A DNA stretch of 64,000 nt. Origin: Methylobacillus methanolivorans (GTDB lineage Bacteria; Pseudomonadota; Gammaproteobacteria; Burkholderiales; Methylophilaceae). How positions within the stretch are numbered: the first letter of the stretch is position 1; every line of letters begins with the position of its first letter. The position numbers and the translations under genes were made by a program. Location of the stretch: assembly GCF_044751345.1 (NCBI RefSeq), contig NZ_JBIWXY010000002.1, positions 434,001 through 498,000 of the forward strand. Reading direction: 5' to 3'. The notes beneath the pieces were generated by a model, which ran no database searches, had not been told where the DNA came from, and saw only the letters and a list, made by a program, of their open reading frames with translations. This document shows positions 43,788 to 51,415 of the stretch, in pieces.

Positions 43788-44447
43788 ATGCTTAGTTTAA
43801 TCCCATATACCCGCTGGCTTGCCTTGTTCCTATTGGCGCTTATGGCTTTACCTGTGATGGCAGCCGACAAGGATAAGGCTGCTAAGCAGCAAGAGCGTCG
43901 CATGCGGCAGATGATGCAGCAGGTACAGGCGGAAAAAGAGCAATTGCAAACTCAGTTTGAGCAGGAAAAGGCCACGCTTAAGCAAGAAGCTGAAGCTGAG
44001 CAAGCTAAAAGCAATGAGTTGAAAAGCAGTGTGGCGAGTGCCAACCGACGCAATTCACAATTGACGAGCGAACTCGAGACGCTGCGCAAGGAAAAGGCGG
44101 ATGCACAATCACACAACCAGGCTTTGCAGGCAAAACTTGAGGATATGCAGCAGCAACTTGCCAATGCGCAGGACATGATCCGCAAGGGAGAAGCCGAGCG
44201 TAGCAATATGCAGGGCGTGATTGTGAAAAAGCAGCAGCAATTGAATGCTAGCCGTGAGAAAAACGACAAGCTATATGACTTTGGGCTGCAATTAATCAAG
44301 ATTTATGAAAAGCCCAGCCTCTACCAAAAAGTGATGCGCGATGAGCCTTTTACCCAGCTAAAGCGCGTGGAAATTGAAAATATCCTGCAAGACTACAAAG
44401 ATAAAATTGATGAAGCCAAATTGGGCAAGACTGATTTAGCGCCATAA
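43788..44447 (+). CDS. Periplasmic coiled-coil protein
   Basis: A 219-residue protein with a signal peptide (MLSLIPYTRWLALFLLALMALPVMA). A long, highly charged coiled coil (about 27-165) follows, with heptads such as QAEKEQLQTQFEQEKATLKQ and SQLTSELETLRKEKADAQSH. A short globular tail (YDFGLQLIKIYEKPSLYQKV, FTQLKRVEIENILQDYKDKI) ends the protein. It starts 2 bases after the porin stop, so it is co-translated. In other TonB/ExbBD clusters a DUF3450 coiled-coil protein occupies a similar role; this may be an analogue, but I do not see homology I can assert. Confidence 0.8.
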   Translation: MLSLIPYTRWLALFLLALMALPVMAADKDKAAKQQERRMRQMMQQVQAEKEQLQTQFEQEKATLKQEAEAEQAKSNELKSSVASANRRNSQLTSELETLRKEKADAQSHNQALQAKLEDMQQQLANAQDMIRKGEAERSNMQGVIVKKQQQLNASREKNDKLYDFGLQLIKIYEKPSLYQKVMRDEPFTQLKRVEIENILQDYKDKIDEAKLGKTDLAP

Positions 44448-44474
44448 TCAGCACGACTTTAGAGCAAGCGCGTT

Positions 44475-44500
44475 GTCCCGGCATTGACCGGGACTTTTTT
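44475..44500 (+). terminator. Rho-independent terminator closing the ExbB-TonB-porin operon
   Basis: GTCCCGG and CCGGGAC form a stem with a 6-base loop, followed by six T residues, 28 bases after the stop of the coiled-coil protein. Confidence 0.92.
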
Positions 44501-44544
44501 ATGGGTCGTCAGCATGGAGGGTTGTCTGAACAATGATGATCTAT

Positions 44545-44560
44545 CCTGCCAATCGGACTA
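44545..44560. promoter_or_regulatory. Half-site of the candidate EpsA motif
   Basis: Only the right half (GGACTA, 44555-44560) matches TAGTCC-N4-GGACTA; the left half is CCTGCC. A -10-like CATATT begins at 44580, about 28 bases from the would-be centre, similar to the spacing at 24327-24369. Weak evidence. Confidence 0.25.
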
Positions 44561-44657
44561 TGTGATCACATTCAACTGTCATATTGAGTTTCTAGAATGC
44601 TTGATGAGAAATCGGTGCTGCCTGTGCAGCTATTCACGTCAATGACAGGGAACCAAC

Positions 44658-46145
44658 ATGAAAAAAAACATGATATCCGTTGCGATTGCGCTGGCATTGT
44701 TGCCATCCATTAGCAGCGCCGCGAGTCCATTGAGTGGACTGGAAAAGCTCTGGACATACAATCATGCCGCTACTGGTGTCACTGGGCAGTCGTCCGAAAT
44801 TGTCGCCTTTGATCATTTGACCAATTCGCTATGGGTGGCAGGCGTGCAGGGTGTGGATGTGCTCAACGCGAGTACAGGTAGCCTGTTGCAACACATCAAT
44901 ACCAGCATTTACGGCGGTATCAATAGTGTGGCAATCCACAATGGTCTTGCTGCCTTTGCCATTGAAAACACCAGTGACCGTACCCAGCCAGGCACGGTGA
45001 AGCTGTTTGATACCACCACACTTGCATTGAGCAGTGGTGTGAATTCCATTACGGTCGGTGCATTGCCCGACATGCTGACCTTCACCCCTGATGGTCGTCG
45101 CCTGCTAGTCGCAAACGAGGGCACGCCAACTAATTATGCTGGTTATGATCCTGTTGGCAGTGTCAGCATTATTGATGTGGGAAGTCGCAGTGTCACCGCG
45201 ACGGTTAATTTTAATACCGCCCCAGTGTCAGGCAGCGATTTGCGGCCCAAGTCCATCGCCGGTATGGATTATGAGCCTGAGTATATTGCGGTGAGTCGTG
45301 ATGGTAGCAAGGCATTTGTCTCCCTGCAGGAGGCGAATGGCCTGGGCGTGATTAACCTCAATACCAATCAGGCTGAGCATGTGATTGGCCTGGGAACCAA
45401 AGATTTTAGCGCGCCCGGAAATTACATTGATCCATCAGATCGTGATGGACGGATTGAATTACGTCCAGTCAATGCACGTGGCTTATATCAGCCTGATGGC
45501 ATTGCTACCTACGATGTAAGTGGGAAAACTTTTGTGGTGCTCGCCAATGAAGGCGATACGCGCGAGGATGAAGCCGATAAAAAACGTCTAGGGGGAGCAA
45601 CAGATGCTAGCCGCCTGAACATCGCGGTTCCCGATACCAAGTCAGGTGATGTTGTTACCTTTGGTGCCCGTTCGTTCTCGATTCGTGACCAATATGGCAA
45701 TTTGGTATTTGATAGTGGTAACCAGTTGGATGCCAAGGCAATTGAGCTTGGCTTGTATGACGATGGGCGTAGCGATGACAAAGGGGTAGAACCCGAAGGC
45801 GTAGAATTGCTCGAGATCAATGGCCGTACCATCGCCTTTATTGGATTGGAGCGCACACTCAAATCAGCGGTCGCTGTCTATGACATTACCGACCCACTCA
45901 ATGTCAGCTATATCGACATGATTGTCACCGATGGTGATCGTGCACCAGAAGGGCTCAAGGGATATTTCCACGATGGGCATTATTACTTGGCAATTGCGAA
46001 TGAAGGTACTGCGACAACGTCACTGTATCGTTTGGCGATTGCTGCGGCCGTGCCTGAGCCATCCACTTATGCCATGCTCATGGCAGGCTTTATCCTGATG
46101 GGCTTTGTCAGTTATCGCCGTCGTCGGGATAAGTTCAAGCTCTAA
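44658..46145 (+). CDS. PEP-CTERM protein with choice-of-anchor I (beta-propeller) domain
   Basis: A 495-residue exported protein with a signal peptide (MKKNMISVAIALALLPSISS). The body has propeller-like repeats: LDTxx-type blades such as VAFDHLTNSLWVAGVQGVDV and ADMLTF-like turns, plus TPDGRRLLVANEGTPTNYAG, EPEYIAVSRDGSKAFVSLQE, YQPDGIATYDVSG and LANEGDTRED. This matches the choice-of-anchor I family, related to esterase/phytase-like propellers. The C-terminus is VPEPSTYAMLMAGFILMGFV followed by RRRRD, the PEP-CTERM anchor. It may be an enzyme acting on phosphate esters, but no catalytic assignment is secure. Confidence 0.87.
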   Translation: MKKNMISVAIALALLPSISSAASPLSGLEKLWTYNHAATGVTGQSSEIVAFDHLTNSLWVAGVQGVDVLNASTGSLLQHINTSIYGGINSVAIHNGLAAFAIENTSDRTQPGTVKLFDTTTLALSSGVNSITVGALPDMLTFTPDGRRLLVANEGTPTNYAGYDPVGSVSIIDVGSRSVTATVNFNTAPVSGSDLRPKSIAGMDYEPEYIAVSRDGSKAFVSLQEANGLGVINLNTNQAEHVIGLGTKDFSAPGNYIDPSDRDGRIELRPVNARGLYQPDGIATYDVSGKTFVVLANEGDTREDEADKKRLGGATDASRLNIAVPDTKSGDVVTFGARSFSIRDQYGNLVFDSGNQLDAKAIELGLYDDGRSDDKGVEPEGVELLEINGRTIAFIGLERTLKSAVAVYDITDPLNVSYIDMIVTDGDRAPEGLKGYFHDGHYYLAIANEGTATTSLYRLAIAAAVPEPSTYAMLMAGFILMGFVSYRRRRDKFKL

Positions 46146-46167
46146 GCTGTCAGGAAAGTGACAGGAT

Positions 46168-46183
46168 TAGTCCTAACGGACTA
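46168..46183. promoter_or_regulatory. Perfect TAGTCC-N4-GGACTA palindrome (candidate EpsA site)
   Basis: TAGTCCTAACGGACTA is a perfect 6-4-6 inverted repeat. It lies about 54 bases upstream of a clean TATAAT (46229-46234) that should serve the next PEP-CTERM gene. No good -35 is seen, fitting an activator-dependent promoter. It also lies between the previous stop and its terminator, so the link to the downstream gene is not certain. Confidence 0.55.
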
Positions 46184-46185
46184 TC

Positions 46186-46214
46186 GCAAAAGCACCGTTA
46201 CACGGTGCTTTTGC
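46186..46214 (+). terminator. Rho-independent terminator after the propeller PEP-CTERM gene
   Basis: GCAAAAGCACCGT pairs exactly with ACGGTGCTTTTGC around a 3-base loop; the T run sits inside the 3' arm, so it may act in both directions. Confidence 0.8.
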
Positions 46215-46284
46215 GTATGTTGATCACTTATAATGATCATAGTTTTAAAGCAATAATTTAATTCTTCACTCTTTAGGGGATTTT

Positions 46285-46773
46285 ATGAAGTTCATTAAGA
46301 CTTTACTGGCTTCCGTGGCGCTCATAGTTGCGGCTTCCAGTGCAAATGCTGCTGATCAAGATCTCGGCACTCTGGCCGTAGGCAAGACAGCGTACCACTC
46401 GGGTATTATTGAAACTTCAGGTTTCTTCACTGATATCGTGACATTTACCCTTGATGGCGACTACCGCGCTGCTTTGGGTGCTGGCGTGCTGAATTACAGC
46501 GTGGATGTTGATAACTTCCTGCATATCAGTGAGTTCAAGCACGAGTTGTTGCAAGAAGGTACTGTGATCGGTTCTGGAAATAAGTTCAATTTCAGCTCAC
46601 TGACTGCCGGTACTTATCAAATTCGTATTTCTGGTGTTGTTGATGGTGACTTTGGTGGTCAGTATGCAGGCGGTATCACCATTGCTGCGGTACCAGAGCC
46701 AAGCAGCGTAGCCATGCTGCTGGTTGGTTTTGCTGCTCTGGGCGTTGCTGCACGTCGCCGCAAGAGCCTGTAA
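46285..46773 (+). CDS. Small PEP-CTERM protein, FxDxF-like (paralogue 1)
   Basis: A 162-residue exported protein: signal peptide MKFIKTLLASVALIVAASSA-NA, a single beta-sandwich with FFTDIVTFTL (the FxDxF-type signature), and the tail VPEPSSVAMLLVGFAALGVA then ARRRKSL. The FxDxF PEP-CTERM family has no known activity; such proteins are thought to be surface or matrix components. AGGGGA precedes the ATG. It is the first of three tandem paralogues, each with its own promoter and terminator. Confidence 0.86.
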   Translation: MKFIKTLLASVALIVAASSANAADQDLGTLAVGKTAYHSGIIETSGFFTDIVTFTLDGDYRAALGAGVLNYSVDVDNFLHISEFKHELLQEGTVIGSGNKFNFSSLTAGTYQIRISGVVDGDFGGQYAGGITIAAVPEPSSVAMLLVGFAALGVAARRRKSL

Positions 46774-46791
46774 TTCACTCTTCATGAATAC

Positions 46792-46819
46792 AAAACGGCA
46801 CCTATTGGGTGCCGTTTTT
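46792..46819 (+). terminator. Rho-independent terminator after paralogue 1
   Basis: AAAACGGCACC pairs with GGTGCCGTTTT around a 5-base loop, followed by T residues. Confidence 0.92.
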
Positions 46820-46870
46820 GTTTGGCATGTGTTTTGGACTGCATCAGTTACTCTATAAAGTTGCTTGCAT

Positions 46871-46886
46871 TAGTCCATTCGGACCC
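46871..46886. promoter_or_regulatory. TAGTCC-N4-GGACCC element (candidate EpsA site)
   Basis: TAGTCCATTCGGACCC keeps the full left half and four bases of the right half of the 6-4-6 motif. A TATAAT (-10) lies at 46909-46914, about 31 bases from its centre, in front of the second tandem PEP-CTERM gene. Confidence 0.5.
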
Positions 46887-46966
46887 AAGACAAAAAAATC
46901 CAGCTTGTTATAATTCGAGCACGTTGTAGAACAATAATTTTATTTATCCACTTTAGGGGATTTACC

Positions 46967-47491
46967 ATGAAGTTTATCAAAACCTTTCTGGCTTCCGTAG
47001 CGCTCATAGTTGCGGCTTCCAGTGCAAATGCTGCTACGGGTAATTTTCAGGGCGTAGGTGCTAACAACGCTACAGATATTATCATTACAGAAGGTGTCAA
47101 TCTGTACAATGTTGGTGTGAATGATGTTGGTGTGTTTAATCACGTTTTCAATTTCACATTACCAAGTCTGAGTGATACCGATGTAACACTCAATAATATT
47201 TTCTTGGCATTCCCTTACGCTGTTGTATTGGATATCAAAGATGCAAAGTTTAGCCTTTGGAATACTTCAGGTGAGTTGGCTAGTGCTAATGCTGGTGAAA
47301 CTTTCTCTTTGGCTGCGTTAGCTGCTGGTTCTTATAGCTTGAAAGTTACTGGAACTACTGCTGGTAATTTTGGCGGAAGCTACAGTTTTGCTGTTAATGT
47401 TACTCCAGTACCAGAACCAAGCAGTGCTGCAATGTTGCTGATCGGTTTTGCTGCTCTGGGTGCTGTTGCACGTCGTCGCAAGACTCTGTAA
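46967..47491 (+). CDS. Small PEP-CTERM protein (paralogue 2)
   Basis: A 174-residue paralogue of the preceding gene. Its signal peptide, MKFIKTFLASVALIVAASSA-NA, differs from that of paralogue 1 at one residue and is almost identical at the nucleotide level, while the mature parts are clearly diverged (VFNHVFNFTL in place of the FxDxF segment). The tail is VPEPSSAAMLLIGFAALGAV then ARRRKTL. AGGGGA precedes the ATG. Own promoter (TATAAT at 46909-46914) and own terminator. Confidence 0.86.
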   Translation: MKFIKTFLASVALIVAASSANAATGNFQGVGANNATDIIITEGVNLYNVGVNDVGVFNHVFNFTLPSLSDTDVTLNNIFLAFPYAVVLDIKDAKFSLWNTSGELASANAGETFSLAALAAGSYSLKVTGTTAGNFGGSYSFAVNVTPVPEPSSAAMLLIGFAALGAVARRRKTL

Positions 47492-47525
47492 TTCTATAGA
47501 TCAGTTCCTTACAGTTCTGAATAGT

Positions 47526-47557
47526 AAAAATGGCGCCATTGGCGCCATTTTTATTTT
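47526..47557 (+). terminator. Rho-independent terminator after paralogue 2
   Basis: AAAAATGGCGCC pairs with GGCGCCATTTTT around a 3-base loop, followed by a T-rich tract. Confidence 0.92.
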
Positions 47558-47593
47558 ATGAATCATATGTATAGTACATATGGAAATAACTAT

Positions 47594-47627
47594 AAATTCT
47601 TTCGAATTAGCTTAATCAATGTATAAT
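47594..47627 (+). promoter_or_regulatory. Promoter of paralogue 3 with degenerate 6-4-6 element
   Basis: AAATTC-TTTC-GAATTA (47594-47609) keeps the spacing and outer symmetry of the candidate EpsA motif but few of its core bases. TATAAT follows at 47622-47627. The -10 call is firm; the operator call is weak. Confidence 0.4.
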
Positions 47628-47675
47628 TGGCCTTGGGGGGAATATCATCAACATGAATCATAAAAAGGAGTTTGT

Positions 47676-48173
47676 ATGAATATTCTCAAAAACGTCCTGG
47701 TTCCTGCAGCGTTCTTAGTTGCGGCTTCTAGTTCTTATGCAGCAACGGTCGACCTTGGTGAGTTGAACAATGGCCTTAACACCTATGTAGACAGTGTTGT
47801 TGTTGGTTCTTTCTCCAACACCTACACTTTCTCTTTGGCTGATTTGAGCAGCGCGAATTTCTCGTTGACCAATTCTCCACTCAGCAACAGTGGTGTTTCC
47901 GTGTTCAATATCAGCAATCTGAATTATCAGTTGTATGATGCATCGAACAATTGGTTGGCTGGAGCTGTTGCTGGTGGCGAGTTCTCTTTTGCGAGCTTGG
48001 CCGCTGGTAATTACTACCTGACTGTCAGTGGTGTCGCTAATGGTGCTGTCGGCGGTCTTTATAGTGGTTCTATCGCTGTGGCTGCAGTACCTGAGCCAAG
48101 CAGCGTTGCTATGCTGATGATTGGTTTTGCTGCGTTGGGTGCTGTGGCACGTCGTCGCAAGACTAAGCTGTAA
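47676..48173 (+). CDS. Small PEP-CTERM protein (paralogue 3)
   Basis: A 165-residue relative of the two preceding genes: signal peptide MNILKNVLVPAAFLVAASSS, FSNTYTFSL in the FxDxF position, and the tail VPEPSSVAMLMIGFAALGAV then ARRRKTKL. AAGGAG precedes the ATG. Its signal peptide is less similar than that shared by paralogues 1 and 2, so it branched earlier. Own promoter and terminator. Confidence 0.86.
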   Translation: MNILKNVLVPAAFLVAASSSYAATVDLGELNNGLNTYVDSVVVGSFSNTYTFSLADLSSANFSLTNSPLSNSGVSVFNISNLNYQLYDASNNWLAGAVAGGEFSFASLAAGNYYLTVSGVANGAVGGLYSGSIAVAAVPEPSSVAMLMIGFAALGAVARRRKTKL

Positions 48174-48197
48174 TTGCTAGTAGTTTGAAGTGGTTTT

Positions 48198-48224
48198 AAA
48201 CGGCGCTCATTGAGCGCCGTTTTT
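48198..48224. terminator. Terminator shared by convergent genes
   Basis: AAACGGCGCTCA pairs exactly with TGAGCGCCGTTT, followed by TTTCTTT on the plus strand. It lies between the last PEP-CTERM gene and the convergent kinase gene, with A residues on the other side, so it can serve both strands. Confidence 0.88.
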
Positions 48225-48239
48225 CTTTCAATGATTGCT

Positions 48240-50303
48240 TCAGTCGTTGTGGCGTGGCAATGTCAATCGGAAGCAGGAGCCTTGTCCGATTGTGCTGCGT
48301 ACTATCAGTTGTCCGCGATGATGTTCTGCAATATTGCGTGCAACGTGCAAGCCTAGGCCTGTACCATGAACGGTTGTATTGTCATTAATCCTGACATATT
48401 TTTCAAAAATCTTGTTTTGTAATTCTGGCGCAATGCCATCGCCAAAATCTTGCACTTCAAGGTGGCAGTAATGTTGGCCTTGAAACACTCGCACAATCAC
48501 ATTGCTATTGTTGGGGGAGTATTTAAGCGCATTATCAATTAGGTTAGAAATGACTAGATTGATCAGGTATTGATCACCCAGCACATTAGCAGGGTCTGAG
48601 ATGAGTTCCAACGTGATATCACGGTCACTAAAGTCTTGATAATGATCTACTGAGCTTTTAGCCAGCTGCGCCAGGTTAAGTATTTTCTGGCTAAAACTAA
48701 GATTGGTCTGGATTGCTTCAATTTTATCTACGCTGAGAAAGTTATCAATGATACGGCTCATGCGTTGACTGGAGCGCCGGATTTTTCGCAATGCTGGTGT
48801 CAACATGCTTGATGTATCTAAGTTAGGTTGAGATTGCAGTAGTGCAAGTCGCTGCGATGTGGTGTCAATAATTGCCAGGGGCGTGCGGAATTCATGAGAT
48901 GCCATGGCAAAAAAATCGCGTTGTGCTTGCATCAACTCCTTTTTTTTCTGTAAGGAGTCTTCGAGCATCGTTTGCAAGGCTTGTCTTTCCGTGATCTCTT
49001 CGTTCAGCTTGCTGTTGATCAGCGCTAATTCCTGGGTTCTTTCATGTACGCGCTGATCAAGTAAGCGTTCGCTTTCTTGCGATAGTTCCAATGCCAGTTC
49101 TTTTGCTTTTAGCTTTTTCTCGGCCTCTTTTTTTGCGATGTTAACAATACCGAGTGTAAGCAATATCAGTGATAGGAGAGACCAAAGAATTGGCAGATTG
49201 ACCATCGTGGTGGGAGGGCCGATGTCGATGCCGAGATTTTGCAATATGATGAAAATATAGCCACCAAATCCTGCCCATAAGGCCAGGACATACATGAGCA
49301 GGTCGAAGTGTTTATGGTAGATCAGCCATATACTGCAATACATAAGAACGAAGATATTGAGCAGCGCGAGGACATTAGTCATGAGCCCACTGAAGGGTAG
49401 GATTTGTGTCGCGACGCCTGTAAAGATCAGTAGCTCTAGAATCGTGAGCCCTTGTATCAAGCGAAATATGCCCGGGAGCAACTGTTTAAGCTGAAACAAC
49501 GAAGCATAAAAAAACAATACAGTGGCCATGAGCAGGAAGTTCATGGATTTCTGTAACGCATCAATGGTTAAAGGCGCTATTGGTAGCGTGATTTGTGCCA
49601 TCCCTCCAATAAATGCTTGTGCAGAGCAGACAATGCATTGATACAGCGCATAGAGTATGAAAATATTATTGTGCCGCAGCCAGAGCCACAAAATGAAAGC
49701 AAAAAGTGCCAAGAAAAGGCGAACGCCGTAATAGGCACCGACTAGGCTGTCAGGTCGACTATGATCGCTAATGAAAATGTGCGGTTGCCACAATGTGGCT
49801 TGAAACGTCATGGTGTTGGTGGATTGAAGCCGTACGTAATAGGTGTGAGATGGATGTGCAGTATCTGGCGACAGTGGAAAAATGAAATTGTGGTGCAGAA
49901 TGGGTCGTTCAGTTGCTGGGTGGTGATCACCCATTTGGATGCGGGAGTAGCTTTGATTCTGCTGTGGGATATATAGCACAACGTCATCAAGGGTAGCAGG
50001 GGAAATCTCCAGCCAGTATTTATTATCGGCGGCAGGAAAATCCAGGGTAAACTTCATCCAGATGGTGTCTGAGGTATACCCTGCATTCCAATGCTGAGGT
50101 AAAGGCCTGAAGGCGCCCGCTTTGTCTTTGACAATGATGTCCTGCAACGTATCATTGCCAGAGGCGTCACTGAAATAAGATATCGTTCCCGCTGTATCCA
50201 GGTTGATACCTTTTTGCATGGGGTATGGCACCTGAAGGGCAAGGCTTACTGATGAGTGCATCAGTATTAGGGTGATGAACAGTCGTAATAACAGCTTGAT
50301 CAA
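48240..50303 (-). CDS. Hybrid-type membrane sensor histidine kinase with 7TM-DISM sensor
   Basis: A 687-residue kinase. Signal peptide (MIKLLLRLFITLILMHSSVS), then a periplasmic 7TMR-DISM extracellular domain (about 25-180: WMKFTLDFPAADNKYWLEIS, SHTYYVRLQSTNTMTFQATL), then seven membrane segments (about 190-400), a coiled coil and a HisKA domain with FFAMASHEFRTPLAII (H470). The HATPase domain has N box NLIDNALKYSP, G1 DFGDGIAPELQNKIFEKY and G2 HGTGLGLHVARN. 7TM-DISM domains often bind carbohydrates or other small ligands. Despite the size there is no receiver domain. Divergent from the regulator gene, 53 bases apart, which is almost certainly its partner. Confidence 0.93.
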   Translation of the reverse strand: MIKLLLRLFITLILMHSSVSLALQVPYPMQKGINLDTAGTISYFSDASGNDTLQDIIVKDKAGAFRPLPQHWNAGYTSDTIWMKFTLDFPAADNKYWLEISPATLDDVVLYIPQQNQSYSRIQMGDHHPATERPILHHNFIFPLSPDTAHPSHTYYVRLQSTNTMTFQATLWQPHIFISDHSRPDSLVGAYYGVRLFLALFAFILWLWLRHNNIFILYALYQCIVCSAQAFIGGMAQITLPIAPLTIDALQKSMNFLLMATVLFFYASLFQLKQLLPGIFRLIQGLTILELLIFTGVATQILPFSGLMTNVLALLNIFVLMYCSIWLIYHKHFDLLMYVLALWAGFGGYIFIILQNLGIDIGPPTTMVNLPILWSLLSLILLTLGIVNIAKKEAEKKLKAKELALELSQESERLLDQRVHERTQELALINSKLNEEITERQALQTMLEDSLQKKKELMQAQRDFFAMASHEFRTPLAIIDTTSQRLALLQSQPNLDTSSMLTPALRKIRRSSQRMSRIIDNFLSVDKIEAIQTNLSFSQKILNLAQLAKSSVDHYQDFSDRDITLELISDPANVLGDQYLINLVISNLIDNALKYSPNNSNVIVRVFQGQHYCHLEVQDFGDGIAPELQNKIFEKYVRINDNTTVHGTGLGLHVARNIAEHHRGQLIVRSTIGQGSCFRLTLPRHND

Positions 50304-50356
50304 GAGTCTAGATACTCTGGTTTGCCCACAGGCATATTGATGGATTTTATACGCAA

Positions 50357-51106
50357 TTGACTTACTCTAGCCATTTACGCGTCATTATTGTAGAAGATGA
50401 TCTTGATCTCCGGGAGGAGACAGAGCTAGGATTACGTTCTCTCGGTATAGATGTCACCGGCGTCGCAGATGCGACAGCGCTTTATCGTGAATTAATTAAT
50501 AAAAAATACGATATTGTGATTCTGGATGTCGGTTTGCCTGGTGAGGATGGTTTTTCTATCCTCAAGCATTTACGTAGTTCAGTGCAGATTGGCATTGTGA
50601 TGGTGACGGCACGTGGTGCTGTGGATGACAGGGTGCAAGGTCTGAACGATGGCGCGGATGCCTATATGGTGAAGCCTGTAAACCTGAAAGAGTTGGCTTC
50701 TGTCGTGAATTCTTTGGCTCGACGTATGCAGGCCAGGATGGTGGAGCGTAGAAGGCAACCACAACCATCAACTGTAGACGCAACAGCACAGCAAGCACCT
50801 TTATCTACGTGGAAGTTGTGTAAAACTCATTGGACACTGGTGTCTCCTGACAATGCTTCTATTCCGCTCACCCCAAAGGAATATGCTTTTTTAAGTAGGT
50901 TGGTAGAAAAATGCGGTCAACCGGTGCCCAAGGCGCATATCATTCATGCATTTGGCGGTGACCTAGATGACTTTGACTTTCATCGAGTTGAGGTCATGAT
51001 TTCGCGCCTGCGCCGCAAAGGCAAGGCTATTACCGGTGAGTTGTTGCCTATCAAGGCTTTGCCCGGGTTCGGTTTTTCTTTTACCGCAGACTGCACGCTG
51101 ACCTAA
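50357..51106 (+). CDS. OmpR-like response regulator
   Basis: A 249-residue regulator: receiver domain with VIIVEDDLDLREE, phosphoacceptor D57 in IVILDVGLPGEDG, T in MVTARG and K in MVKPVN. A linker of about 30 residues follows, then an OmpR/PhoB-type winged helix (about 155-245: LTPKEYAFLSRLVEKCGQPV, HRVEVMISRLRRKGKAI). The start is TTG at 50357, the only conventional start near the receiver; an upstream ATG at 50339 is in another frame and stops within seven codons. It pairs with the divergent kinase. It might control the phased repeat at 38871-38889; that is inference. Confidence 0.88.
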   Translation: MTYSSHLRVIIVEDDLDLREETELGLRSLGIDVTGVADATALYRELINKKYDIVILDVGLPGEDGFSILKHLRSSVQIGIVMVTARGAVDDRVQGLNDGADAYMVKPVNLKELASVVNSLARRMQARMVERRRQPQPSTVDATAQQAPLSTWKLCKTHWTLVSPDNASIPLTPKEYAFLSRLVEKCGQPVPKAHIIHAFGGDLDDFDFHRVEVMISRLRRKGKAITGELLPIKALPGFGFSFTADCTLT

Positions 51107-51415
51107 TCCTTTTCTATTGCCTGCCATCCGCCAGTCCAGGCGGATAATTACGCCCATTTGGTGAGTTGACTATTGTTGACAATCTCTCCTCGCCCTGTAC
51201 TAGTAATACCTCTCTTTGCTCATTTGCCTTGTCACTACTCAGTTCGGCTGAAGGCTATGTTTTTTAGCCATGCCTTAAAAAGCGAGCGTATGTGAATTTT
51301 TGTGAGTAAATGTCAATGAACCCTAATTCAATTAGGGATAAATTCTCCCAGCCTTAAAAGGTGTCGCAAAGACACCTGCAAAAAAACAGAAACTGCAAGA
51401 GTTTGGGAGAAATCT
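51107..51415. other. 309-base regulatory region before the giant surface-protein gene
   Basis: No gene is visible. The region contains a perfect palindrome, CCCTAATT-C-AATTAGGG (51321-51337), and a hairpin AGGTGTC/GACACCT with a GCAAA loop (51359-51377) just upstream of the GTG start. The palindrome is a candidate operator and the hairpin may lie in the leader of the message. Confidence 0.5.
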
